Source: Pelomonas sp047654785
GTDB lineage: Bacteria; Pseudomonadota; Gammaproteobacteria; Burkholderiales; Burkholderiaceae_C
NCBI RefSeq assembly: GCF_047654785.1
Contig: NZ_JASGKQ010000002.1
Location: 744,001-808,000 of the forward strand
Length of the DNA: 64,000 bases
Direction of reading: 5' to 3'
In this document: positions 54,267 through 63,164 of the stretch, one piece after another
Layout of the letters: each line of letters begins with the position of its first letter
Numbering within the stretch: the first letter of the stretch is position 1
Notes under the pieces: generated by a model
Databases searched by the model: none
What the model was told of the DNA's origin: nothing
Seen by the model: the letters and a program-made list of their open reading frames with translations, nothing else
Made by a program: the position numbers and the translations under genes

Positions 54267-55347
54267 GCAGCCGCAGCAGCGGCGGCGAGCGCAGCTCCTG
54301 CGCCAGCCGGTCCAGCGGCGGCCGCGCCAGGCGCGGGCGCAGCGCGGCCAGGTCGGGGCCGGCGTCCTGGGCGAGGTCGTAGCCCGCGCCGGCCTGGCCG
54401 CGCGCGACGCGCTCGCCCAGCAGCGCGCACAGCGCGCCCAGCGCCAGCGCCGCCTCGCGGCCGGGCGGCAGCACCAGGCCGGGGTCGAAGCGCAGCGAGG
54501 ACAGCGTGCGGGCCTCGTCGGCGAGGTCGCGCGGCAGCTCCCAGGCGCGCATCAGCAGGTGGCCCAGCTCGTGCGAGGCCAGGCCCAGCGCCCGCTGCTC
54601 GTGCAGCGCGCGCTGGTGGGCGTCCAGCGCCGCCAGCGGGGCCGCGTCCTCCAGCAGCGCCACGCCGGCCTGGCGGCCGAGGAAGGACAGCACCAGCAGC
54701 GTCGCCAGTTGCCCGGGCTCGGCGACGCCCAGGCGCGGCGCGAGCTGCCGGCACAGCTCGCCGGCGATGCTGCTGGCGCGCCAGAGCAGGTCGAACTCCT
54801 GCCGCTGCGCCGCGTCGCGCGGCTGCAGGCAGGCCGCCAGCAGGTGCTGCAGGCACATCTGACGCACGCTGGCCAGGCCGAGGAAGGTGGTGGCCTGGCC
54901 CACGCTGGTGACCGGTTGCTGCAGGCCGTACAGCGGCGCATTGGCCGTGGCGACGACGCGCGCCGCCACCGCGGGCTCGCTCATGACGATGCCGGCCAAC
55001 TGCGCCGACGTGGCGGTCTGCAGGAAGCCGGGCGACATCAGCTCGTGCACGGCCCGCGGCGGCCGCGGCAGGCGCTTCAGCGTGGCCATCAGCGATTCGC
55101 TCAGCAGTGGGTCCAGCAGCTCGGCCACGTGCAGCGCCAGCGCGGCGGGCACGGGCAGCGGGGCGCCGGCCTCGGCCGGGGCGGGCGCCGGAGCAGGCCG
55201 TGGCCTGGGCGCGGCGGGCGTCTGGCGCAGGGCCGGCGGCGGGTGGGCCGGCCGCGCCGGCGGCGTGCGCGAGCGCCGCAGCCACCAGCCGGCCAGCACG
55301 ACCAGGGCCACGACCAGCGCCAGCTGGCCCAGCAGGATCAGCGGCAT
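54241..55347 (-). CDS. Membrane-anchored HDOD domain protein
   Basis: A 368-residue protein. Residues 1-24 are a single transmembrane helix (LILLGQLALVVALVVLAGWW), residues 25-65 a Pro/Ala-rich linker, and from about residue 80 an HDOD domain: LKRLPRPPRAVHELM, IVMSEPAVAARVVATANAPL, SVGQATTFLGLASVRQMCLQ and LASHELGHLLMRAWELPRDL. HDOD domains are catalytically dead relatives of HD phosphohydrolases used in signalling and cell-cycle control. It is divergent from uup. Confidence 0.85.
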   Translation of the reverse strand: MPLILLGQLALVVALVVLAGWWLRRSRTPPARPAHPPPALRQTPAAPRPRPAPAPAPAEAGAPLPVPAALALHVAELLDPLLSESLMATLKRLPRPPRAVHELMSPGFLQTATSAQLAGIVMSEPAVAARVVATANAPLYGLQQPVTSVGQATTFLGLASVRQMCLQHLLAACLQPRDAAQRQEFDLLWRASSIAGELCRQLAPRLGVAEPGQLATLLVLSFLGRQAGVALLEDAAPLAALDAHQRALHEQRALGLASHELGHLLMRAWELPRDLADEARTLSSLRFDPGLVLPPGREAALALGALCALLGERVARGQAGAGYDLAQDAGPDLAALRPRLARPPLDRLAQELRSPPLLRLLSLAADRR

Positions 55348-55442
55348 GGCGTTCCTTCCTTTCTCTCATGTGTGCGGCGAACCGGGGCAGCATACGCAGG
55401 TCTCGCGCGCGGCCGGCGCGGGGCGTCAAGGACAATCCGGCC

Positions 55443-57314
55443 ATGGCAGTCCTTTCCCTCACCAACGCCCATCTCGCCTTCGGGCACGTCGCGCTGCTGG
55501 ACGGCGCGAACTTCGCGCTGGAGACCGGCGAGCGCGTCGGCCTGATCGGCCGCAACGGCACCGGCAAGTCCTCGCTGCTGAAGATCCTGGCCGGCCTCGA
55601 GAAGCTCGACGACGGCCTGCTGCAGCAACAGCAGGGCCTGACCAATGTGTATGTGCCGCAGGAGCCCGCGCTGCGCGGCGACGCGACCATCTTCGACGTC
55701 GTCAGCGAAGGCGTGGCCGAGGCTCGGGCGCTGCGCGAGCGCTATGAGCGCCACGACGAGGTCGACGACCTGGCCTGGGTGCAGGAGCGCATCGAGCACC
55801 TCGGCGCCTGGAACTGGGAGCAGCGCGTGGACGAGACGCTGCACCGCCTGGGCCTGGACGGCTCGCGGCTGGTCGGCAGCCTCTCCGGCGGCCTGAAGAA
55901 GCGCGTGGCGCTGGGCCGCGCGCTGGTGGCCCAGCCCGACGTGCTGCTGCTGGACGAGCCCACCAACCACCTGGACCTGGACGCCATCACCTGGCTGGAG
56001 GGCCTGCTGAACGACTTCAAGGGCTCGCTGCTGCTGATCACGCACGACCGGCAGTTCCTGGACAACGTCGCCAACCGCATCGTCGAGCTGGACCGCGGCC
56101 AGCTGCGCGGCTACCCCGGCAACTTCGCCGCCTTCCAGGCCGCCAAGGCTTACGAGCTGGAGAACGAGGCGCTGGCCAATGCGCGCTTCGACAAGCTGCT
56201 GGCGCAGGAGGAGGTGTGGATCCGCAAGGGCGTTGAGGCGCGGCGCACCCGCTCCGTCGCGCGCGTGCAGCGCCTGCACGAGATGCGCGCGCAGCACGCC
56301 GCGCGGCGCGACGTGCAGGGCAAGGTGCGGCTGGACATCGACACCGGCAGCGCCAGCGGCAAGATCGTCGCGGAGCTGGAGGACGTGGCGAAGCGCTTCG
56401 GCGAGCGCGACATCGTGCGCGGCTTCTCCGCCACCATCCTGCGCGGCGACAAGGTCGGCCTGATCGGCCCCAACGGTGCCGGCAAGACCACGCTGCTGAA
56501 GATGATCCTCGGCGAGCTGCCGCCCGACAGCGGCAGCGTGCGCCTGGGCTCGCGGCTGACGGTGGCCTATTTCGACCAGATGCGCGACACGCTCAACCTC
56601 GATGCGACGCTGGCCGACACCATCAGCCCCGGCTCCGAGTGGATCGAGATCGGCACGCAGAAGAAGCACGTGAAGAGCTACCTCGGCGACTTCCTGTTCT
56701 CGCCCGCGCGTGCCAACTCGCCGGTGCGCACCTTGAGCGGCGGCGAGCGCAACCGCCTGTTGCTGGCGCGGCTGTTCGCGCGGCCGGCCAACGTGCTGGT
56801 GCTGGACGAACCCACCAACGACCTCGACATCGAGACGCTGGAGCTGCTGGAGGAGCTGCTGGCCGAGTACGACGGCACCGTCTTCCTCGTCAGCCACGAC
56901 CGGCGCTTCCTGGACAACGTCGTCACCTCCACCCTCGTCTTCGAGGGCGACGCGCGCTGGCGCGAGTACGAGGGCAGCGTGCAGGACTGGCTGACCCAGT
57001 CCCGCCGGGCCGCCGCGCTGCAGGCCAAGGCCGCGCCTGCCGCCGCCGCCGCGCCGCCGCCCGTGCCCGAACCGGCCCCGGTCGTCGCCACCAAGCGCAA
57101 GCTCAGCTACAAGGAGCAGCGCGAGCTCGACGAGATCCCCAGGCAGATCGCCGCGCTGGAGGCCGAGCAGACGCAGCTGAACGCGCTGATCGCCGGCAGC
57201 GAGCTGTACACCCAGGGCGCCCGGCGCATCGCCGAGGTCACCGAGCGCGCCGCCGACATCGACGCCGAGCTGCTGGCGCTGATGGAGCGCTGGGAAGCGC
57301 TGGAGGCCAAATGA
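55443..57314 (+). CDS. uup: ABC-F family ATPase Uup
   Basis: A 623-residue protein with two ABC domains and no membrane part. Walker A sequences are GLIGRNGTGKSSLLKILAGL and GLIGPNGAGKTTLLKMILGE. Signature motifs are SLSGGLKKRVALGRALVAQP and TLSGGERNRLLLARLFARP. Walker B motifs are LLLDEPTNHLDLD and LVLDEPTNDLDIE. The C-terminal coiled coil (LSYKEQRELDEIPRQIAALE and on) is the DNA-binding tail of Uup. It acts on ribosomes or branched DNA and reduces precise transposon excision in E. coli. Confidence 0.94.
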   Translation: MAVLSLTNAHLAFGHVALLDGANFALETGERVGLIGRNGTGKSSLLKILAGLEKLDDGLLQQQQGLTNVYVPQEPALRGDATIFDVVSEGVAEARALRERYERHDEVDDLAWVQERIEHLGAWNWEQRVDETLHRLGLDGSRLVGSLSGGLKKRVALGRALVAQPDVLLLDEPTNHLDLDAITWLEGLLNDFKGSLLLITHDRQFLDNVANRIVELDRGQLRGYPGNFAAFQAAKAYELENEALANARFDKLLAQEEVWIRKGVEARRTRSVARVQRLHEMRAQHAARRDVQGKVRLDIDTGSASGKIVAELEDVAKRFGERDIVRGFSATILRGDKVGLIGPNGAGKTTLLKMILGELPPDSGSVRLGSRLTVAYFDQMRDTLNLDATLADTISPGSEWIEIGTQKKHVKSYLGDFLFSPARANSPVRTLSGGERNRLLLARLFARPANVLVLDEPTNDLDIETLELLEELLAEYDGTVFLVSHDRRFLDNVVTSTLVFEGDARWREYEGSVQDWLTQSRRAAALQAKAAPAAAAAPPPVPEPAPVVATKRKLSYKEQRELDEIPRQIAALEAEQTQLNALIAGSELYTQGARRIAEVTERAADIDAELLALMERWEALEAK

Positions 57315-57691
57315 ACGCCTTGCACCACGAATGGCTGGCGCTGCAGGCCCAGCACGAACGCTACGAGGCGCTGGCGCTGGCCGTGAAGCTGGCCGCGTGC
57401 GCCGCCTGCGCCCTGGTGCCGGACCGCGGCCTCGCGCTGGCGCTGCTGGCCCTGCTGTGGCTGCAGGAGGCCGTGCTCAAGACCTTCCAGGGCCGGCTGG
57501 GCGAGCGCCTGCTGGCCATCGAGCCCGCGCTGAAGGCCGGCACCGGCCTGCCGCCGATGCAATTGCACAGCGACTGGCTGGCCCACCGCCCACGCGGCGC
57601 CGGCCTGGCCGCGCAATACCTGAAAAGCGCGCTGCGCCCGACGGTGGCGCTGCCGTATCCGCTGTTGATGTTGCTGGTGGCGGTGGTCTAG
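57311..57691 (+). CDS. Small uncharacterised membrane protein
   Basis: A 126-residue protein overlapping the uup stop by ATGA. It has a charged N-terminus (MNALHHEWLALQAQHERYEA), two adjacent hydrophobic helices (LALAVKLAACAACALVPDRG and LALALLALLWLQEAVLKTF), a soluble middle, and a hydrophobic end (YPLLMLLVAVV). I do not recognise the family. Coupling to uup suggests co-expression. Its stop overlaps that of the convergent MocR gene. Confidence 0.65.
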   Translation: MNALHHEWLALQAQHERYEALALAVKLAACAACALVPDRGLALALLALLWLQEAVLKTFQGRLGERLLAIEPALKAGTGLPPMQLHSDWLAHRPRGAGLAAQYLKSALRPTVALPYPLLMLLVAVV

Positions 57692-59100
57692 CCTGGCACC
57701 GCCGCGCGCAGCGCGCGCCAGAACGCCGGGTCCTGCGCGGTGGCCATGTTGATGCGCATCAGCGAACCCGGCGCCCGCGTGGCGCTGAACAGCGCGCCCG
57801 GCGCGGTCAGCCAGCCGGCGTCCAGCAGCGGCTGGGCGATGCGCTCGGTGTCGGCGCCCACGTCCAGCCAGCCGAACAGGCCGTCCGGCGGCGCGGCCCA
57901 TGCGAAGCCCTGCCGCGCCGCGAGCGCGGCCACGCGCTGGCGCGCCGCGGCCAGGCGCTCGCGCAGCCGCTGCGCGTGGCGGCGCAGCCCGCCGCGCTCC
58001 AGGCACAGCGCCACGGCGCGCTCCAGCACCGGCGAACTGGTCAGGCCGTCCAGCAGCTTGGTGTCGGTCAGCGCGGCCAGCCGCTCGGGCGCGGCGGCCA
58101 GGTAGCCCACGCGCCAGGCCGGCGTCAGCACCTTGGAGAAGCCCGACACGTAGGTCACGCGGCGCAGCCCGTCCAGCGCGGCCAGGCGCGGCTGGTGCTC
58201 GGGCGCGAGGAAGCCGTAGCTGTCGTCTTCGATGATGTGGAAGTCGTGCGCGTCGGCCAGCCGCAGCAGGCGGTGCGCGTCGGCCAGACCCAGGCTGTGG
58301 CCGGTGGGGTTGTGCAGCACGGACACGGTCAGGTAGGCGCGCGGCGCGTGCTGCGCGGCCAGCGCGGCCAGCACCTCCAGGTCCGGCCCGCGCCCTGTGC
58401 GCGGCACCGGCAGCAGGCGGATGCCGGCCCGCGTCAGCCGCGCGAAGATGACGGCCCAGCCCGGGTCGTCCACCAGCACCGCGTCGCCGGGCTGCAGCTG
58501 GGTGCGGATCAGCAGGTCGATCGCGTGCGTGGCGCCGTGGGTGGTCAGGATCTGCGCGGGGCCGGCGTGGATGCCCAGGTCCGCCAGCCGGTGCGAGAGC
58601 GCGTCGCGCAGCCGCGCGTCGCCGCTGGGGTCGCCGTAGCCCAGCTGCAGCGGCTGCGCGTCGGCCTGGTGCAGCCGGCGCAGCGCGGAGCGCAGCAGCG
58701 CGCCGTCCAGCCAGTCCGCCGGCAGCGTGCCCAGGCCGGGCGAGCGGGCGGCATCGGCCTCGAACATGCCGCGGATCAGCGCGGTGGCGTCCACCGGCGC
58801 CTGGCGCGGCGGCGCGGCCGCCGGGCGGGCGCCGCGGGCCGGGGCGGGCCGGCTCTCGCGCACGAAGAAGCCGCGCTGGCGCCGCGCCTCCAGCAGTCCG
58901 GCGGCCTGCAGCTGGTCGTAGGCGGCGACGACGGTGTGCGGGCTGACGCCGTGCTGGCGCGCGCAGTCGCGCACCGAGGGCAGGCGGGCGCCGGGCGGCA
59001 GCAGCCGCTCGCGGATGCGCTGGGCGAAGCGTTCGGCCAGCTGGCCGGCCAGCGGCTGGCTGGCGCCGCGCTGCAGCGGCGGGTGTGTGCTGGTGGGCAT
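57688..59100 (-). CDS. MocR-type regulator: GntR DNA-binding domain fused to a PLP aminotransferase fold
   Basis: A 470-residue protein. Residues 15-85 are a GntR winged helix (QPLAGQLAERFAQRIRERLL, then VRDCARQHGVSPHTVVAAYD). From about residue 110 it has the aminotransferase fold with LTTHGATHAIDLLIRTQLQP, SVLHNPTGHSLGLADAHRLL, HIIEDDSYGFLAPEHQPRLA and the PLP lysine in YVSGFSKVLTPAWRVGYLAA. MocR proteins sense amino-acid or vitamin B6 signals and usually control a divergent gene, here the EamA exporter. Confidence 0.9.
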   Translation of the reverse strand: MPTSTHPPLQRGASQPLAGQLAERFAQRIRERLLPPGARLPSVRDCARQHGVSPHTVVAAYDQLQAAGLLEARRQRGFFVRESRPAPARGARPAAAPPRQAPVDATALIRGMFEADAARSPGLGTLPADWLDGALLRSALRRLHQADAQPLQLGYGDPSGDARLRDALSHRLADLGIHAGPAQILTTHGATHAIDLLIRTQLQPGDAVLVDDPGWAVIFARLTRAGIRLLPVPRTGRGPDLEVLAALAAQHAPRAYLTVSVLHNPTGHSLGLADAHRLLRLADAHDFHIIEDDSYGFLAPEHQPRLAALDGLRRVTYVSGFSKVLTPAWRVGYLAAAPERLAALTDTKLLDGLTSSPVLERAVALCLERGGLRRHAQRLRERLAAARQRVAALAARQGFAWAAPPDGLFGWLDVGADTERIAQPLLDAGWLTAPGALFSATRAPGSLMRINMATAQDPAFWRALRAAVPG

Positions 59101-59104
59101 GGCG

Positions 59105-59148
59105 GTACAGATCGTCGATGTGTGCGGCCGACTGTACTGGTTCTGTAT
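59105..59148. promoter_or_regulatory. MocR-type operator between the regulator and the EamA gene
   Basis: Two direct repeats, CTGTAC (59132-59137) and CTGTAT (59143-59148), are 11 bases apart, one helical turn. An inverted copy GTACAG lies at 59105-59110. Direct repeats plus a third inverted half-site in a short divergent gap is the usual arrangement for MocR regulators. The gap is only 73 bases. Confidence 0.6.
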
Positions 59149-59173
59149 CGGTGGTGCTGCCTAGACTGACGCC

Positions 59174-60130
59174 ATGACCAGGACTGCCGCCTCCGCCGCC
59201 CGCGCCGCCATGCCGCCCGCCCCGCGCCCGGCGGGGCCGGCCGCCGACACCGCGCGCGGCCTGCTGCTCGGGCTGGCCGGGGTGGTGATGTTCGCGCTCA
59301 GCCTGCCGATGACGCGGCTGGCCGGCGGCAGCGCCGCGGCGCCGCAGCTGGACCCGGCCTTCGTCGCCTTCGGCCGGGCGGCCGTGGCGGGGTTGCTGTC
59401 GGTGCTCTACCTGGCCGCCACGGGCGCGCGGCGGCCGCGCGGCGGCGAGTGGCCGCTGCTGGCGCTGACGGCCGGCGGCGTGGTGTTCGGCTGGCCGCTG
59501 CTGTCCGGCTACGCGGTGCGGCATGTGGACGCGGTGCATGCGGCGGTCGTGTCCGGCGTGCTGCCGCTGGCCACGGCCGTCATCGCCGCGCTGGCGCTGC
59601 GGCAGCGGCCGAGCGCCGGTTTCTGGGCCTGTGCGCTGGCGGGGCTGGTGCTGGTGGTGGGCTTCGCCGCCTGGCGCGGCGCGGGCGGGCTGGCGCGGGC
59701 CGACGGCCTGCTGCTGGGCGCGGTGGTCTGCGCGTCGGCGGGCTATGTCGGCGGCGCGCGGCTGTCGGGCGCGATGGCGGCGGAGCAGGTGATCTGCTGG
59801 GTGCTGGTGCTGAGCCTGCCCGCCACGGTGCCGCTGGCGCTGATGGCGCGGCCCACGGCGCCGGTCGCGGCGTCGGCCTGGGTCGGCTTTGCCTATGTGT
59901 CGCTGTTCTCGATGTGGATCGGCTTCTTCGCCTGGTACCGCGGCCTGGCGCTGGGTGGCACGCTGCGCGTGAGCCAGGTGCAGGTGCTGCAGCCCTTTAT
60001 GTCCATGCTGTTCGCGGTGCCGCTGCTGGGCGAGCGGCTGGACGCGATGACCGTCGTGTTCGCCGCCGCGGTGCTGGCCGTGGTGTGGCTGGGCCGGCGG
60101 CAGCCGGTGTATTCGCGGGAGCCGTCATGA
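59174..60130 (+). CDS. EamA/DMT family exporter
   Basis: A 318-residue protein with ten helices in two EamA repeats, for example GLLLGLAGVVMFALSLPMTR near the start and SVLYLAATGARRPRGGEWPL. The last repeat ends QVLQPFMSMLFAVPLLGERL, the conserved PxxxxxxxxxxLGE motif. DMT exporters release amino acids or metabolites. It is divergent from the MocR gene and probably its target. It overlaps the DUF2917 gene by ATGA. Confidence 0.88.
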   Translation: MTRTAASAARAAMPPAPRPAGPAADTARGLLLGLAGVVMFALSLPMTRLAGGSAAAPQLDPAFVAFGRAAVAGLLSVLYLAATGARRPRGGEWPLLALTAGGVVFGWPLLSGYAVRHVDAVHAAVVSGVLPLATAVIAALALRQRPSAGFWACALAGLVLVVGFAAWRGAGGLARADGLLLGAVVCASAGYVGGARLSGAMAAEQVICWVLVLSLPATVPLALMARPTAPVAASAWVGFAYVSLFSMWIGFFAWYRGLALGGTLRVSQVQVLQPFMSMLFAVPLLGERLDAMTVVFAAAVLAVVWLGRRQPVYSREPS

Positions 60131-60435
60131 CCGACCGATTCACCACCTGTCTCGGCCCCGGCCAGGCGCTGACGCTGGCCGCCGCGCGCGGGCCGCGCCG
60201 GCTGGCCGTGACCCAGGGCCTGCTGTGGGTGACCGTGCGCGGCGACGCGGGCGACCACTGGCTGCGGGCCGGCGAGGGGCTGACGCTGCCGCCGGGCCGC
60301 GAGGCCGTCGTCGAGGCCTGGCCGCGGGCGGCGTTCCAGCTGCTGCAGCCGGCGCCGCGCCGCGCCGAGGCCCGGCCTGCACGCGGCTGGCGCGGGGCGC
60401 CGGCCGCGGGTGCTAGGCTGACCGCCCTTTCCTGA
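60127..60435 (+). CDS. DUF2917 domain protein
   Basis: A 102-residue protein with the DUF2917 pattern: a short beta-rich domain LAVTQGLLWVTVRGDAGDHW and LRAGEGLTLPPGREAVVEAW, resembling a cupin half. The tail is Arg/Ala rich and not conserved. Function unknown. It is coupled to the EamA gene by ATGA. Confidence 0.75.
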   Translation: MTDRFTTCLGPGQALTLAAARGPRRLAVTQGLLWVTVRGDAGDHWLRAGEGLTLPPGREAVVEAWPRAAFQLLQPAPRRAEARPARGWRGAPAAGARLTALS

Positions 60436-60454
60436 CATCCATGCAAGCCATCCC

Positions 60455-61663
60455 ATGACCACCGTCTGGACCCAAGCGCGCCGTGCCGCGCGGATGAACC
60501 CGTCCATCATCCGCGAGATCCTCAAGGTCACCGAGAAGCCGGGCTTGCTGTCCATGGCCGGCGGCCTGCCGAGCGCGGACACCTTCCCGGTGGACGCGCT
60601 GAAGGCCGCCTGCGACCGCGTGCTGACGAACAACCCGCGCGAGTCGCTCCAGTACGCCGCCAGCGAGGGCTTCGGCCCGCTGCGCGAGTGGGTGGCGGCG
60701 CGCGTGGCGACGCTGGGCATGGCCGTGTCGCCCGACCAGGTGCTGATCACCAGCGGCTCGCAGCAGGGGCTGGACCTGGTGGGCAAGATCCTCTGCGACG
60801 CCGGTGCGCCGGTGGCCGTGGAGACGCCCACCTACCTTGGCGCGCTGCAGGCGTTCACGCCGTTCGAGCCGCTGTTCGCCAGCCTGGCCAGCGACGACGA
60901 AGGCCCGCGCCCCGAGGCGATCCGCGCGCTGCCGCACGACGCGCCGGGCACGCGCTTCAGCTATCTGTTGCCCAACTACCAAAACCCCACCGGCCGTGTC
61001 ATGAGCGCGCAGCGCCGCGCGGCGGTGGTGGAGGCCTCGCGCCAGGCTGGCGTGCCGCTGCTGGAGGACAACCCCTACGGCGACCTGTGGTTCGACGAGC
61101 CGCCGCCGGCCGCGCTGTCCAGCCTGTGGCCGGAGGGCTCGCTGTACCTGGGCTCGTTCTCCAAGGTGCTGACGCCGGGTTTCCGGCTCGGCTACCTGGT
61201 CGCGCCGCCGGCGCTCTACCCCAAGCTGCTGCAGGCCAAGCAGGCGGCGGACCTGCACACGCCGGGCTTCAACCAGCGCGTCGTGTACGAGGTGATCCGC
61301 GACGGCTTCCTGGACCGGCACGTGCCGACCATCCGCGCGCTGTACAAGGCCAACCGTGACGCGATGGCCGCCGCGCTGCGCGAGCACCTGCCGGCGGGCT
61401 GCGAATGGCGGTCGCCGCTGGGCGGCATGTTCTTCTGGGTGCGCCTGCCCGCCGGGCTGGACGCGATGGCGCTGCTGCCGCGCGCGGTGGACGCCGGCAT
61501 CGCCTACGTGCCGGGCGCCGCGTTTTATGCGCAGCAGCCCGATGCGCGCACGCTGCGGCTGTCGTTCGTGACGCTGACGCCGGACCTCATCCGCGAGGGC
61601 GTCGCGACGCTGGGCCGGCTGCTGCGCGAGGCGCTGGAGACGGCGGACGAGCATGCGCCGTAA
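60455..61663 (+). CDS. PLP-dependent aminotransferase (2-aminoadipate aminotransferase / LysN-like)
   Basis: A 402-residue fold-type I aminotransferase without a DNA-binding domain, so not a MocR protein. It starts MTTVWTQARRAARMNPSIIR and has ISMAGGLPSADTFP-type text (LLSMAGGLPSADTFPVDALK), ITSGSQQGLDLVGKILCDAG, YLLPNYQNPTGRVMSAQRRA and the PLP lysine in LGSFSKVLTPGFRLGYLVAP. This is the pattern of LysN/ArAT subgroup 1 enzymes, which act on 2-aminoadipate, leucine or aromatic amino acids. It lies 19 bases after DUF2917. Confidence 0.88.
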   Translation: MTTVWTQARRAARMNPSIIREILKVTEKPGLLSMAGGLPSADTFPVDALKAACDRVLTNNPRESLQYAASEGFGPLREWVAARVATLGMAVSPDQVLITSGSQQGLDLVGKILCDAGAPVAVETPTYLGALQAFTPFEPLFASLASDDEGPRPEAIRALPHDAPGTRFSYLLPNYQNPTGRVMSAQRRAAVVEASRQAGVPLLEDNPYGDLWFDEPPPAALSSLWPEGSLYLGSFSKVLTPGFRLGYLVAPPALYPKLLQAKQAADLHTPGFNQRVVYEVIRDGFLDRHVPTIRALYKANRDAMAAALREHLPAGCEWRSPLGGMFFWVRLPAGLDAMALLPRAVDAGIAYVPGAAFYAQQPDARTLRLSFVTLTPDLIREGVATLGRLLREALETADEHAP

Positions 61664-61813
61664 CCCGTGGAGCTGACGCCGGCCTGAACCGGGGTCGGCT
61701 ATCGAGCCCTTGATTTCCATATCCCCAATTCGTCGCCGCTCTGGCATGGTCCGGGGCTCGTCCCTGGCCCAAGCAGTCGGGGGATTCGATGGACTGATGG
61801 AGACGAGGCAACG

Positions 61814-63043
61814 ATGAAGCAGGTATGGACAGCCGTGGCCGCAGCGGTTTTTGCGATGGGCGCCCACGCGGCGGAACCGATCAAGATCGGCGTGGCGGGG
61901 CCCTTCACGGGCGGCTCCTCGTCGATGGGCGTCAGCATGCGCGACGGCGTGCGCCTGGCGGCCGAGGAAATCAACAAGGCCGGCGGCGTGCTGGGGCGCA
62001 AGCTGCAGCTCGTCGAGCGTGACGACGAGGCCAAGAACGAGCGCGGCGTGCAGATCGCCCAGGAGCTCATCAACAAGGAAAAGGTCGCCGCCACCGTCGG
62101 CTACATCAACACCGGCGTGGCGCTGGCGTCGCAGCGCTTCTACCAGGACGCCAAGATCCCGGTCATGAACAACGTGGCGACCGGCTCGGCCATCACGCTG
62201 CAGTTCAAGAACGCGCCGGAGAACTACGTCTTCCGCAACGCGGCGCACGATTCCATCCAGGCGCCGATGATCGTCGAGGAGGCGGTCACCAAGCGCGGCT
62301 TCAAGAAGGTCGCCATCCTGGCCGACTCGACGAACTACGGCCAGCTCGGCCGCGCCGACCTGGAGGCCGCGCTGCAGCTCAAGGGCATCAAGCCGGTGGC
62401 CGTCGAGAAGTTCAACATCAAGGACGTCGACATGACGGCCCAGCTGCTGAAGGCCAAGGAGGCCGGCGCCGAGGCCATCCTGACCTACGGCATCGGCCCC
62501 GAGCTGGCCCAGATCGCCAACGGCATGACCAAGCTGGGCTGGAAGGTGCCGATGATCGGCTCCTGGACGCTGTCGATGGCCAACTACATCGACAACGCCG
62601 GCCCCGGCGGCGAGGGCGCGCGGATGCCGCAGACCTTCATCCAGGAGCCCACGACGCCGAAGCGCCAGGCTTTCATCATCAACTACCTGAAGACCTTCAA
62701 CCCGAAGAACTCGCGCATCGACTCGCCGGTGAGCGCGGCCCAGGGCTACGACTCCGTCTACCTGCTGGCCGCCGCCATCAAGCAGGCCGGCTCCACCGAG
62801 GGCCCGAAGATCCGGGCCGCGCTGGAAGACCTGAAGACGCCGGTGGAAGGCGTGGTGACGACCTACAACAAGCCCTTCTCCAAGGCCGACCACGAGGCCA
62901 TCACGGCCAACATCCCGGTGATGGGCGAGGTCAAGGGCCAGCGCGTCGTGTATGCCTACCAGGACGACTTCAAGAAGGCATCCCATGTGCAGCTCAAGGA
63001 CGTGAACGCCAAGGGCGCGATGGAACAGAAGAAGCGGCAGTAA
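61814..63043 (+). CDS. livK: Branched-chain amino acid ABC transporter substrate-binding protein
   Basis: A 409-residue periplasmic binding protein with a signal peptide (MKQVWTAVAAAVFAMGAHAA). The Leu/Ile/Val-binding fold is shown by PIKIGVAGPFTGGSSSMGVS, RLAAEEINKAGGVLGRKLQL, VERDDEAKNERGVQIAQELI and later SPVSAAQGYDSVYLLAAAIK. Members of this group also bind amides, urea or aromatic acids, so the ligand is open. A GAGG ribosome site precedes ATG 61814. The 150-base upstream gap holds no obvious structure. A structured repeat separates it from the permease gene. Confidence 0.92.
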   Translation: MKQVWTAVAAAVFAMGAHAAEPIKIGVAGPFTGGSSSMGVSMRDGVRLAAEEINKAGGVLGRKLQLVERDDEAKNERGVQIAQELINKEKVAATVGYINTGVALASQRFYQDAKIPVMNNVATGSAITLQFKNAPENYVFRNAAHDSIQAPMIVEEAVTKRGFKKVAILADSTNYGQLGRADLEAALQLKGIKPVAVEKFNIKDVDMTAQLLKAKEAGAEAILTYGIGPELAQIANGMTKLGWKVPMIGSWTLSMANYIDNAGPGGEGARMPQTFIQEPTTPKRQAFIINYLKTFNPKNSRIDSPVSAAQGYDSVYLLAAAIKQAGSTEGPKIRAALEDLKTPVEGVVTTYNKPFSKADHEAITANIPVMGEVKGQRVVYAYQDDFKKASHVQLKDVNAKGAMEQKKRQ

Positions 63044-63057
63044 AAGCTCCCCCCCTA

Positions 63058-63122
63058 CCGGCTTCGCCGGCCCCCTCGAGGGGGCGCTGCCTGTGGCCTG
63101 GCAAAGCCAGTTCCACGGCAGC
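63058..63122. repeat. Triple-hairpin intergenic repeat between livK and livH
   Basis: Three adjacent hairpins: CCGGC-TTC-GCCGG (63058-63070), the perfect palindrome CCCCCTCGAGGGGG (63071-63084), and a long stem from GCTGCC to GGCAGC (63086-63122) with inner stem CTGGC-AAA-GCCAG. This resembles REP-type elements between genes in related beta-proteobacteria. In an operon it could protect the livK message and lower livH expression. Confidence 0.6.
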
Positions 63123-63164
63123 CGCTGGGGAATGCGCCACGCCTTCAACTTCTGACGGAACCAT

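Noticed and set aside
60455..61663. Second MocR regulator
   Set aside because: The protein begins directly with the aminotransferase fold and lacks a GntR helix-turn-helix.
61664..61813. Sigma-54 promoter before livK (TGGCATGGTCC)
   Set aside because: The -12 element TTGC is missing at the required distance.
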